Source of the DNA: Variovorax sp. RA8
GTDB lineage: Bacteria > Pseudomonadota > Gammaproteobacteria > Burkholderiales > Burkholderiaceae_C
NCBI RefSeq assembly: GCF_901827175.1
Contig: NZ_LR594664.1
Span: 1 to 64,000 of the forward strand
Direction: 5' to 3'
Length of the DNA stretch: 64,000 nucleotides
Shown: in pieces, positions 7,654-15,703 of the stretch
Numbering within the stretch: the first letter of the stretch is position 1
How the letters are laid out: each line of letters begins with the position of its first letter
Translations under genes and position numbers: made by a program
Notes under the pieces: generated by a model
Database searches by the model: none
What the model was told of the DNA's origin: nothing
The model's input: only the letters and a program-made list of their open reading frames with translations

Positions 7654-8200
7654 AAAAGATCCTTGTTTCGTGGAAATACTTCACCGCGAATAAGAATGTC
7701 ACACGATACAGCCATTAGTCAAGGCAGACGAAAGCCTGCCGGTAGAACACCGTACCAACCCTGCGCGAGCGCTAAACCAGTTCTAGACCATCTCAAGGCT
7801 GGTTCAGGGCGGCTCCAGGACTGGGCGAATGCTCTACCAGAGGAGGGCGACGGACGAAGAGATCGTGCGAGTCCTATGGCCGGCAGATCAGACTTCGACC
7901 AGGTCTGGCATAGAGATCGACCAAGTGCAGCGACGGGAGGAGGCGCACGAGCAGGGCCCAGCGGTGGTGGTAGAGGGCTAGGCCAGACTTCTACCAACAG
8001 GACGCCGGCGACCGAAGGCGCCCGACGCCCGCTGGTTGAGCCCTATGCCAGACTTCTACCAGCGGCCGGCGCCAGTTCCGAAGGCGCTGGTAGAGAACTG
8101 CGACAGCCGTCGACCAGCGGCGCTGTGCGAGAAATAGGCGAGCGCTCGACCAGCCCTCCTCAAAGGCGCCCCGCATGGCTGTGCACAATGCCATGAGGAA
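7654..8200. repeat. Centromere-like repeat region upstream of parM
   Basis: Gene-free. It contains about a dozen copies of TCNACCAG or its complement CTGGTNGA (for example at 7832, 7895, 7966, 8032, 8055, 8086, 8109 and 8146). Larger units also recur: an approximately 30-bp unit at 7968-7998 and 8033-8063 shares GCCAGACTTCTACCA, and an inverted relative lies at about 7890-7922. The unit itself begins and ends with the short motif in opposite orientation. The position relative to parM matches parC regions of ParMRC loci. Confidence 0.65.
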
Positions 8201-8211
8201 ACTTCCGCCGA

Positions 8212-8235
8212 TGTTGCGAAGCCGCAACCTATACT
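8212..8235 (+). promoter_or_regulatory. Candidate promoter -10 with inverted repeat operator
   Basis: TATACT at 8230-8235 is a good -10 box for the gene at 8273. Just before it lies the perfect inverted repeat GTTGCG-AAGC-CGCAAC (8213-8228), where a repressor would block polymerase. A third half-site, CGCAACAA, follows at 8252-8259. The half-sites match those of the dispersed 43-bp element. Confidence 0.45.
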
Positions 8236-8272
8236 GCTTCGAACTTTCTCCCGCAACAAACTGCTTCTACGA

Positions 8273-10156
8273 ATGATCAATTCCAAAGGCGACCGCTACT
8301 GCTATCTGAACGCTCGTCATACGCTCGAGACCGCCGCAGTGTCGGGTGGGGCGGGCTTCTTCTCGAAACTGCACCAGCTCCTGATCAACGGCAACCAGGG
8401 CAAGGCGCCGCCTAAGCAATGGGCGTCCATGATCCGGGCTTTGCAGACCAAGGGCGTCAAGCGCTCCGAGCTGGAGGACAGCAAGATCCTGGAGAGCCTG
8501 GAGACGTCCATCGAGAAGTCCCTCACCAAGGAGCAGGTCGCCGGCCTGGTGTTGTCTGGGCTGCCCACGGTGAAGGAGCTGGAGCTCAAGAGCCCCCGGT
8601 ACGCCGCATGGCGGCACCCGGGCGGCGACTACAAAGAGCTGCTCTACGTGCTGAACTCCCAACGCGACAACGTCCAGGACGAACTGAGCGAGCTGGAATA
8701 CCGCCTCGAAGCGATGCAGTACGACGCCGCGGACCTGGCCTTCAGCCTGGAGTCGCTCATGGACGATCCGGAACTGCCGGGCCGGATGCAAGCCCAGATG
8801 AAGGCGCTGCGGGATCTGCTCCCGAAAGCCTGGGACTACGAGACCCCGCACTTCAGAGACGCCCTCGACGGTACCGTCGACAAGAACATCATGGCGCACG
8901 CGCGTATTACCGAGCGCGGCAGCCTCTTTTTCGTCGAGGAGATCCAGAGCGACTGGGCGCAAGCCGGCGGCAAGGCCAGCCGAAGGGCCGCGCGGGAGGC
9001 CGTTATCAGCCTGCTGATGACCCGCCTGGGGGACGGCGCTAGCTACGGCGACCGGCAGTTCCTTGAGTCTGCGATCCGGTCCAAGGCGACGGTCGAGCTG
9101 CGCGGCGTGAAGTACGACCCCAAAGACCCGGAGATGATCGCCGCTGCCGAGGAAGGCCGAAAGGCCGGCTGGTCCGGGAGCACCCCCGCTGCACCGTTCG
9201 TCACCAACACCGAGGAATGGTCGGGGCTGATCCTTCGCCGCCTCATACAGCGTGCCGCGGCGATCCCCGCGGTCAACCAGTTCGCCTGGATCACCCAGTC
9301 GATGCGCAACGGCGGCCGCGCCGGCGGCAGCGCGAGTCTGGACGACTTCTACAAGAACATCCTTCCCAAGCTGGCCGACAAGCTGCTCAAGCCCATGGGC
9401 GCCAAGGTCACGATGGGGCAGGTGACCCTGAACGGCACCACGTACGACGTGCCGCAGTTCCCGATGACCCCCGAGATGAAGGAAGTCCTGCGAGGACCTA
9501 TGCCGCTCTACAGTATGTCCCCCGTCTGGAAAGGCGCGCGCAACGGCCAGGCCGAGGTGAATCGCGTCCTTGCGGAGTGCGAGCTCATGATGGGCACGGC
9601 CCGGCACGTCAAGCTGATGGACCAGCTCTACGACATCGCCACACACCGCCAGGTCGCCGGCAAGTACATCAACAACGGCATCCTGCTCAACCTGCACGCC
9701 CAGAACCTGGACCGAGCCGCCCGGCACGAGGCCTGGCACTTCGCGACCGAGCACATGCTGACCGTCGAGGAGCGCGTGGCCATGCAGCGCGAGTTCGCCT
9801 CGCACAAGCCGCTCGCACGCCGCACGCAGCAGACCTTGATCCAGCTGGGCGAGCTCGACGCGGCGCGCCAGTGCTCGCATCCCGAAGAGTGCGCCGCGCA
9901 CGCGTTCGCGCTCTGGAGCAGCGGCGAGATGGAGATCACCGAACCGGCGCCCAAGGGGCTGTTTCAGGAGGTCTGGTCAGTGCTCAAGGACTGCGGCCGC
10001 TGGCTGGCCGAGCGCGTCTCGGGCGAGAAGGCTGTCACGACCGAGTCCATCTTCGAGGCACTTCGCACTGGCGAGTTGGCCAAGATGCGGGAGTCTCGGG
10101 CGCGCGGCCCGCAGGAAGTCGACATCGAGCAAAGAGCGCCGCGAATGGCGGCCTAG
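8273..10156 (+). CDS. Phage/plasmid polyvalent-protein-like module with HEAWH motif
   Basis: 627 aa. The middle resembles a conserved module of phage and plasmid large polyvalent proteins: KNIMAHARITERG followed by FFVEEIQSDW (219-228), later LILRRLIQRAA, WITQSMRNGG (339-348), and FPMTPEMKEVLRGPMPLYS. That module's biochemical role is unknown to me. Residues 484-496 (RHEAWHFATEHML) look like a zinc-peptidase HExxH helix, so a protease activity is possible but unproven. Polyvalent proteins often enter the recipient with the DNA and counter host defences; that role here is inference. The gene stands alone behind its own candidate promoter, upstream of the secretion operon. Confidence 0.6.
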   Translation: MINSKGDRYCYLNARHTLETAAVSGGAGFFSKLHQLLINGNQGKAPPKQWASMIRALQTKGVKRSELEDSKILESLETSIEKSLTKEQVAGLVLSGLPTVKELELKSPRYAAWRHPGGDYKELLYVLNSQRDNVQDELSELEYRLEAMQYDAADLAFSLESLMDDPELPGRMQAQMKALRDLLPKAWDYETPHFRDALDGTVDKNIMAHARITERGSLFFVEEIQSDWAQAGGKASRRAAREAVISLLMTRLGDGASYGDRQFLESAIRSKATVELRGVKYDPKDPEMIAAAEEGRKAGWSGSTPAAPFVTNTEEWSGLILRRLIQRAAAIPAVNQFAWITQSMRNGGRAGGSASLDDFYKNILPKLADKLLKPMGAKVTMGQVTLNGTTYDVPQFPMTPEMKEVLRGPMPLYSMSPVWKGARNGQAEVNRVLAECELMMGTARHVKLMDQLYDIATHRQVAGKYINNGILLNLHAQNLDRAARHEAWHFATEHMLTVEERVAMQREFASHKPLARRTQQTLIQLGELDAARQCSHPEECAAHAFALWSSGEMEITEPAPKGLFQEVWSVLKDCGRWLAERVSGEKAVTTESIFEALRTGELAKMRESRARGPQEVDIEQRAPRMAA

Positions 10157-10213
10157 CGTCTCGAAAGATCAACAGCGGCACATCGGAATTGCATGCGAAA
10201 AGCGCGCGTTACC

Positions 10214-10242
10214 TTGCCCTGTATTACGCCGTGAGATAGTAT
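10214..10242 (+). promoter_or_regulatory. Sigma-70-like promoter for the dotDCB-icmT operon
   Basis: TTGCCC at 10214-10219 and TAGTAT at 10237-10242 are separated by exactly 17 bp, 42 bp before the dotD start. Each box matches the consensus at four of six positions. Confidence 0.5.
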
Positions 10243-10284
10243 CGGCACGAACTAAAGGCATCGGCCATTCAACTTCGTACCGAT

Positions 10285-10728
10285 ATGACACACTTTCCCC
10301 GGACCCTCGGCGCTGGTGCAGTCGCCGCAGCGCTCCTTGCACTTGTCGGCTGTGCCGCGCCGCCGGCGCCTCCTCCTTCGAGCGATCCGGTGGCTGTGCA
10401 GCTCGACCGGCTCTTCCAGAAATCCGCAGAACAGGCGGCCTTCACGGGCAGTGCTGACGCCAAGGCACCCGCGCCTCGCATGGCGGACGGCAAGCTCTGG
10501 GTGACCTGGCGCGGTGACGCGAACGATCTGCTGAAGAACCTCGAACCCGTGACCGGCCAGAAGCTGTCCGTCACGGGCCCGACTCCGCGTCTTCCGCTCT
10601 ACGTCCAGGTGCATGCCCTCGGCGTGCCCGTCGACGAGGTGATGCGTGACATCGGCTACCAGCTCGGCCAGCGCGCTGACCTGGTGCTGCTGCCCTCGGG
10701 CGTCGAGATTCGCTACCGCGCCTTCTGA
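10285..10728 (+). CDS. dotD: DotD/TraH-like outer-membrane lipoprotein
   Basis: 147 aa lipoprotein. The signal peptide (AGAVAAALLALVG) ends at a lipobox with Cys23, so it should be anchored in the outer membrane. The mature part contains a short secretin-N-like domain (LWVTWRGDANDLL to LVLLPSGVEIRYRAF). This matches DotD of Dot/Icm and TraH of IncI plasmids in size, lipidation and domain. With DotC it recruits DotH to the outer-membrane core of type IVB secretion systems. It is the first gene of a four-gene operon whose order, dotD-dotC-dotB-icmT, equals traH-I-J-K of IncI plasmids. Confidence 0.88.
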   Translation: MTHFPRTLGAGAVAAALLALVGCAAPPAPPPSSDPVAVQLDRLFQKSAEQAAFTGSADAKAPAPRMADGKLWVTWRGDANDLLKNLEPVTGQKLSVTGPTPRLPLYVQVHALGVPVDEVMRDIGYQLGQRADLVLLPSGVEIRYRAF

Positions 10729-10742
10729 TTGCCCAGCGCCCC

Positions 10743-11549
10743 ATGAACAGGACCCCCTTCTTCAAGGCCTCGCGGCTGGCCTTCGTCGTGATGGCGCTCG
10801 CCGGCGGGCAGGCGGCCGCGGCACAAACCCAGACGCTCTCGATCGAATCTCTCATGAACGCGCAGGGCGCGACCGAGTCGGAGAGCCGCCTGAGCATGGT
10901 GCGCGAGACGGCGCTGCGCGAAACCGCATTCGGCCTGGGCACGCGCCTGGGCTTGCTGCAGCGCTCGCGTGAGATCGCGGCAGAGGTTGCCAAGCGCGCC
11001 CACGAGCTCGACAAGCGCTTCGACTTCGGCGGCCTGATGATGGGGCCGGGCGTTCTGCCTCCCGTCATCTTGGAAAGCCGCGACGCGATCTCGCTGGAGG
11101 CGACCACCATGCGTGTCTCCGGTGCCATCTACAAGATCGAGGAGCCCGCGCGCTTCGTGGCCATCGCTCCGACGTGGCGCGACTGGCTGCTGCTGGGCTT
11201 GCCGACCGAGGACTCGGCCGACATGTCATCGGTCAAAAGCCTGCTGCCGCGCGACGGTACCGAGCAGGCGTTCTGGAAGAAGGAAGTGGCCCAGGCGGTG
11301 GCCACCGGGCGTGCGCAGGCGCAGCAGATCTTCGACCTGAACGTGGCCAACCTGGAGAAGACCTACTTCGGCATGCGCCTCTTCTACGATCTGTGGAAGC
11401 GGGGCATGGTCACCATCCCGGTCGTCGCCAGCGCGCAGACCATGGTCGACCACGAGAGCCCGAACACGATCTCGGTGGGCAACACAATGTTCCGTATCAC
11501 CCGCCAGGCTGGCTTCGAGGATTCGAGCCGCTGGAAGCCACTGGAATAG
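10743..11549 (+). CDS. dotC: DotC/TraI-like secretion-system protein
   Basis: 268 aa, about the usual DotC length. It has an N-terminal signal peptide (LAFVVMALAGGQAAAAQ). No lipobox Cys is visible after it, unlike classical DotC lipoproteins, so membrane anchoring may differ. Family-like blocks include the PGVLPPVILESRDAI stretch and WRDWLLLG near residues 140-147. DotC acts with DotD at the outer membrane to assemble the type IVB core complex. It follows dotD by 14 bp. Confidence 0.85.
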   Translation: MNRTPFFKASRLAFVVMALAGGQAAAAQTQTLSIESLMNAQGATESESRLSMVRETALRETAFGLGTRLGLLQRSREIAAEVAKRAHELDKRFDFGGLMMGPGVLPPVILESRDAISLEATTMRVSGAIYKIEEPARFVAIAPTWRDWLLLGLPTEDSADMSSVKSLLPRDGTEQAFWKKEVAQAVATGRAQAQQIFDLNVANLEKTYFGMRLFYDLWKRGMVTIPVVASAQTMVDHESPNTISVGNTMFRITRQAGFEDSSRWKPLE

Positions 11550-11555
11550 CGAGCC

Positions 11556-12833
11556 GTGCTCGACGCAGCAGAAAAGGCGGTCCCGCGCTTCCATTTGCCG
11601 ATCGGCAACATCCGGCGTCAGGACCTCAACGAATTCCTGGCTAACGTCTACGACCTGGGCGTGTCCGACATCAAGTTCTCCTCGACTGACTTCGTCTGGG
11701 CTGAGGTGAACCGCATGTGGCATCCGGTGACGGATCGCCGCCTGGACGACTCCGAGGTGAACACGATCCTTTCGCTCCTCTTCAACGAGAGCGGCCAGAC
11801 CGAAATCGGCGCGGCCAACGCGATCGACTCGCGCGTGGACGCAGTCGTCTCGCGGGATAAGGTTCTTTCATTCCGTCTGAACGCCACGGGCTGCTCGGTG
11901 GGGAACACACCCTCGGGCGTCAACATCACGCTGCGGGCCATGCCGCAGCAGATCCCGACGTGCGCGCAGCTCGGCCTGGAGCAGGAGTTGATGGACAACC
12001 TGTTCCCGCGCTACGGCATGGTGCTGATCGTCGGGACCACCGGCTCGGGCAAGTCGACGCTGCTGGCGGCCGCGCACCGGTATCGCCTCGAGGAGCGCCG
12101 GCACGATCCGGTGCACATCCTCACCTATGAGCAGCCGGTCGAGTACCTCCTCAAGGGCTACGCCCAGGGCTTCATGCCAGAGCCGACGCAGACCGAAGTG
12201 GGCATGGGAGCGCAGCTGCGCTCGATGGACATGGTCGGCCCGAACGCGATGCGCCGGAAGGGGCAGGTGATCCAGATGGGCGAAATCCGTGACATGGACA
12301 GCGCTCGCGCCGGCTTCGAGTTGGGCGCTACGGGACACGCTGCGTACGCGACGATGCACACTGAGACGCCAGATCGCGCGCTCTCCCGGACGCTGCAGCT
12401 TTTCCCTCCGGTGGAGCATGCCCGCGTGGCGAACGAATTCATCGAGCAGACCCGCCTGGTGATCGCGCAGAAGCTCGCGCGCCGGCTCGACGGGAAGGTG
12501 ATCGCCTTCCGTTCCTGGTGCGTCTTCGACCGAGAGGTGAAGCGCAGCGTGGAAGACCTGCCATCCCATCAATGGGGCCTGGCCGTGCGCAAGCTTGTGT
12601 CGGAGCGGGGCAACGACTTCGAGTCCAAGGCCTTCGCGGCGCTCGCCGAGGGCCTGATCAGCTACGAGAGCTTCGTCGAGGTGTCGTCCATGACGCGGGC
12701 CGAGGCGAGCGACTACTGCGCGCACCGTGGCTTCAACCCGAACGCGGGCCCGGTGGTCACCTCGCTGCCGGCTGCAACGCAGGTGGCCGCGACCGAAGCC
12801 GCCCCTGAAGCAGAAGTGGAGGAGCCCGCGTGA
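11556..12833 (+). CDS. dotB: DotB/TraJ-like secretion ATPase
   Basis: 425 aa hexameric ATPase of the PilT/VirB11-like class that energises type IVB secretion from the cytoplasm. Seen: Walker A GTTGSGKST around 165-173, the Asp-box ILTYEQPVEY, a Walker-B-like GQVIQMGEIRDMDSAR and the His-box ATGHAAYATMHTE. The order of motifs is as in DotB and PilT. The start is GTG 11556, 6 bp after dotC. It overlaps icmT by 4 bp, which suggests translational coupling. The C-terminal 40 residues are an Ala/Pro/Glu tail. Confidence 0.92.
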   Translation: MLDAAEKAVPRFHLPIGNIRRQDLNEFLANVYDLGVSDIKFSSTDFVWAEVNRMWHPVTDRRLDDSEVNTILSLLFNESGQTEIGAANAIDSRVDAVVSRDKVLSFRLNATGCSVGNTPSGVNITLRAMPQQIPTCAQLGLEQELMDNLFPRYGMVLIVGTTGSGKSTLLAAAHRYRLEERRHDPVHILTYEQPVEYLLKGYAQGFMPEPTQTEVGMGAQLRSMDMVGPNAMRRKGQVIQMGEIRDMDSARAGFELGATGHAAYATMHTETPDRALSRTLQLFPPVEHARVANEFIEQTRLVIAQKLARRLDGKVIAFRSWCVFDREVKRSVEDLPSHQWGLAVRKLVSERGNDFESKAFAALAEGLISYESFVEVSSMTRAEASDYCAHRGFNPNAGPVVTSLPAATQVAATEAAPEAEVEEPA

Positions 12834-13144
12834 GCAGCAGCTACTGGCCGCGCACTGGCAAGTCCTATCGCATCCCCGGCACGCCTCTGCCTCCTCAGGC
12901 CGGCGCGCCGATGGTGCTGGCGCTCTTCCATTTCTCGTGGTGGACGCTCGCGATCGCCTTCGGCGTGTGTGCGGTCTTCGCCTACGCCTCGTACAAGAAC
13001 CGGACGCTCGTCTGGGCATTGCGGCGTCTGCGCAGCAAGATGCGCTCGGGCGGCGTCGTCGCCAGGCCGCGCTTCTACCGGCAGCGCTTCACATTCGACC
13101 AGCAGTTGAGCGACATCGATTTCCGCGAGCGAGGCAAGAAGTAG
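12830..13144 (+). CDS. icmT: IcmT/TraK-like small membrane protein
   Basis: 104 aa starting at GTG 12830, four bases inside dotB, with GGAGG upstream. The N-terminal SYWPRTGKSYRIPG block is followed by one hydrophobic segment (FHFSWWTLAIAFGVCAVFAYA), then a basic cytoplasmic tail. This agrees with IcmT/TraK in length, layout and its position directly after the DotB gene. The function of IcmT within type IVB systems is still poorly understood. Confidence 0.82.
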   Translation: MSSSYWPRTGKSYRIPGTPLPPQAGAPMVLALFHFSWWTLAIAFGVCAVFAYASYKNRTLVWALRRLRSKMRSGGVVARPRFYRQRFTFDQQLSDIDFRERGKK

Positions 13145-13210
13145 CCCGCCGCAAACCCTGCAAGTGTCTCCCCTCGACGCGAACCGGCTCACGGCCGGAA
13201 GAGCGCTTTC

Positions 13211-13244
13211 GGCCTCCGGCTCAGAGCGAGTCGGGGGCCTTTTT
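13211..13244 (+). terminator. Intrinsic terminator of the dot operon
   Basis: A twelve-pair stem (13211-13222 with 13228-13239, two G-T wobbles) closes a five-base loop and is followed by TTTTT. It lies 66 bp after icmT. Confidence 0.88.
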
Positions 13245-13266
13245 CTAGGGCAGGGCGGGGCCGGGA

Positions 13267-13309
13267 TTGTTGCGATCATTGTTGCTGGGCGCAACAATCG
13301 GCGCAACAA
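13267..13309. repeat. Dispersed 43-bp palindromic element, copy 2
   Basis: Half-sites TTGTTGCG, ATTGTTGCT, CGCAACAAT and CGCAACAA with three-base spacers. It lies between the terminator of the dot operon and the 3' end of the convergent gene at 13331. Confidence 0.82.
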
Positions 13310-13330
13310 AGTGGTTTGGCTGCGCGCCGC

Positions 13331-14080
13331 TCAGTAGCCCGACGGAGGCAGTCCCCAGTTGCGCTCGGGGTCGTTGCGCCGGTTTCCCGCATAGCGGCTT
13401 TCTTTGTCGATCGTGTGCAGCTCGCCGTTGGAGCGCCACTGGAAGCTCACGCTGGAGTCGTGGTCCTTGCCGCTGTTGCTGCGCAGCGTGGTCACGTGCT
13501 TGGTGATCCGCAGGCCGCCAGCATCGAATTCGCAGGGCCCGCCTTCGGGCCTGGCGCGAAACGACAGGTCGTTCAGAAGCGTGTAGGTGAACTCGCTCTC
13601 CGGGATCGCGTTTGGATTGGCGAGTTTGGCGGCGTAGGCCTCGGCCCGCGCGCGAGCCTCCGCGCGATTCTGCTCACTCCGGCGCACCAACTCGTCGTGG
13701 CTGTGGCTGTACGCGATCGCCTCCTCCGGTGGTGTTCCCGGAGACTTGCGGCTCATCGGGATAAGGCCCTTGGCGTACAGCTCGAGCAACCATGCCGCGC
13801 CGTCTGGCGTCACGCAGGCGGTGTCGTTGCTGTTCGACGTGCAGATCTCGTTGTACTGCTCGAACGTGACAGTGATGCCCTGGTACTCGAATGAGGATGT
13901 ATGCGAATCGGGGCAGATCGCATTGAAGTGATCGTTGTCGATGTCCCTCTTGAAGACGAGCGGCTTCGCGCCTGGCAGCAGTCCCACGTACTTGGTCGTG
14001 GGCATGAGCAGGTCCGGATCAATCGGCTGGGGCTTGGACGAGGACGAGGTGGGGAAGGCGAGCAAAGGGGTCTTCTTCAT
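13331..14080 (-). CDS. Unknown 249-aa protein bracketed by the 43-bp element
   Basis: No family recognised. The protein has no signal peptide. It has a Ser/Pro-rich N-terminus, four Cys residues (in NAICPDSH, NEICTSN, DTACVTP and GPCEFDAG), an Arg/Ala-rich helix near 136-152 (RRSEQNRAEARARAEAYA) and a Tyr/Arg-rich end. It is encoded opposite to the dot operon. A copy of the 43-bp element lies 21 bp beyond its stop and another 48 bp before its start, so the gene could be a self-contained insert. Confidence 0.65.
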   Translation of the reverse strand: MKKTPLLAFPTSSSSKPQPIDPDLLMPTTKYVGLLPGAKPLVFKRDIDNDHFNAICPDSHTSSFEYQGITVTFEQYNEICTSNSNDTACVTPDGAAWLLELYAKGLIPMSRKSPGTPPEEAIAYSHSHDELVRRSEQNRAEARARAEAYAAKLANPNAIPESEFTYTLLNDLSFRARPEGGPCEFDAGGLRITKHVTTLRSNSGKDHDSSVSFQWRSNGELHTIDKESRYAGNRRNDPERNWGLPPSGY

Positions 14081-14128
14081 AGTTCTACTGGATGGGGCGG
14101 TCCTGGCGGGCGACCTCGGGCGGCGCCA

Positions 14129-14171
14129 TTGTTGCGTTCATTGTTGCGCGGCGAAACAACGAGACAATCCA
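14129..14171. repeat. Dispersed 43-bp palindromic element, copy 3 (degenerate right end)
   Basis: Half-sites TTGTTGCG, ATTGTTGCG and CGAAACAAC are clear. The fourth has decayed to ACAATCCA. It lies between the start of the 13331-14080 gene and the end of the histidine kinase gene. Confidence 0.72.
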
Positions 14172-14188
14172 CGGCCGGATGAGCGTAT

Positions 14189-15703
14189 TCAGCCCAAGGC
14201 CAAGTCGATCCGGCGCTTCTCCGGGTCGGGATCGACATCCCCGATCTCCATCGTGACGCGCGTGCCGCGGCCCTCGACAGAGGCGATGGTGATCTTCGTG
14301 TTGAGCGCCTCGGCCAGGCGGGCAACCAGCGACAGGCCGATTCCCATCCCCTCAGGTGCCAGGGCCGTCGAAGTGTCGACCCGATAGAACTCCGAGAAGA
14401 CCTTGGGGAGCTTGTCCGCAGCGATTCCGACCCCCTGGTCCCAGACTTCCACGCGCAACTTGTCCTGGCGCACGCGCGCGGCGAGCAGGATCTTGGCGCC
14501 CGGCTTGCTGTACCTGACTGCGTTGGACAGGACGTTTGCGATCATCCGCCGCAGCCTTGTCGAGTCGGTCTGCAAGAGCGCGTCGTTCACGCGCACGCGC
14601 AGCTCGATCCCTGAGGCCTTGGCGACGGGCCCCACCACATGGGCCAGGCCGTCTATCACCTCGGCGATGCGCACCGGCTCGATGGTCAGCTTGACCTCCC
14701 CGGTGTCGAAGTGCGCAAGGTCGAATAGCGAGTTGAACAGGTTGTTGACCGCTGCCGTTGCTTGTGTGATCTTCGGGCCGACCTCGACGTGGCTATCCGG
14801 GTAGGACTCGAGGTACTCGGCATAGAGCGACAGCGCGATCACCGGCTGGCGCATGTCATGGGCGGCAGCCGCGAGGAACCGGTTCTTGGCCTTCACCGCG
14901 TCATCGGCGGCCCGCTTCTGCGCCGCCAGGTCGAAGACGCAGCCGTAGTGGTCGGCCTGGGTCTGATGGTTGTCGCCTGCGATCCGAAACGCCAGCAGCA
15001 GCTGTCCGAGCGCGACTGGAACGACCCATAGAAGTGCGCCCTGTGATCCGCCGCCCCAGACCATCCAGGTAATGCACAGCAGCGACGAAGCAACCATTCC
15101 ACCGACGTAGCGCCGGAACAGGCACGGGATCAAAGACAGCCGTGCCATGGGGGCGTACAGCATTGCCGCAAGCAGAGACCATGAGGCGAACTGCTGCAGA
15201 GAACTCATTCGCCCGAAAAAGAGCAGGGTGGAGCAACCCCACACGAAGGCCAGGATGAGATAGATCGGAGCGATCCGCCTGATGTAGTCGAACTGCTCGA
15301 TCGCCGGGGCCTTGCGCAACGTGCAGGCGTACTTGTTCTCGGCCAGATAGCGAATAAGGTTTCCAGCAAGGGCCACCACCAGCCAGGCCATGGCCTGCCA
15401 AGCTGGGACATCGGAGCCGATGGCGATGCCAGCCATCGCCATGCAGATGATCGCGCCGAGCGTGATGCGACCCCTGGACTCGTCGATGTAGCGATTCATC
15501 AGACTTTGCCGAATGAATTCCTGCCGCGCAGCTGACTCGGCCGCCGGGTCGACGGTGACGGTCCGCTGCCTTGGCGCTTGGACGGTTGCGATCGCGGGAC
15601 GCTCTGTTTTGTTGGCGGCGCCTGGAGCCTCTGAAATCAGGCGGCGGGGGATCGTGCGCGGGACGGCGAGTGGCGTCAAGGCGCTGACGAGGGGAACGGG
15701 CAC
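14189..15703 (-). CDS. Membrane sensor histidine kinase, orphan
   Basis: 504 aa. Five or six hydrophobic segments lie between residues 75 and 235. Then come the kinase boxes: H box AAAHDMRQPV (phospho-acceptor His), N box RRMIANVLSNAVRYS, G1 VWDQGVGIAADKLPKVFSEFYR (shown in parts in the family as DxGxG) and G2 GMGIGLSLVARLAE. All catalytic motifs are intact. No response regulator is encoded next to it, so its partner must be elsewhere or on the host chromosome. The input signal is unknown because no sensory domain is recognisable outside the membrane part. Confidence 0.88.
   Translation of the reverse strand: MPVPLVSALTPLAVPRTIPRRLISEAPGAANKTERPAIATVQAPRQRTVTVDPAAESAARQEFIRQSLMNRYIDESRGRITLGAIICMAMAGIAIGSDVPAWQAMAWLVVALAGNLIRYLAENKYACTLRKAPAIEQFDYIRRIAPIYLILAFVWGCSTLLFFGRMSSLQQFASWSLLAAMLYAPMARLSLIPCLFRRYVGGMVASSLLCITWMVWGGGSQGALLWVVPVALGQLLLAFRIAGDNHQTQADHYGCVFDLAAQKRAADDAVKAKNRFLAAAAHDMRQPVIALSLYAEYLESYPDSHVEVGPKITQATAAVNNLFNSLFDLAHFDTGEVKLTIEPVRIAEVIDGLAHVVGPVAKASGIELRVRVNDALLQTDSTRLRRMIANVLSNAVRYSKPGAKILLAARVRQDKLRVEVWDQGVGIAADKLPKVFSEFYRVDTSTALAPEGMGIGLSLVARLAEALNTKITIASVEGRGTRVTMEIGDVDPDPEKRRIDLALG

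Noticed and set aside
5540..8155. Repeat arrays as CRISPR
   Set aside because: Spacing is irregular, units are palindromic or degenerate, and no cas gene is present.
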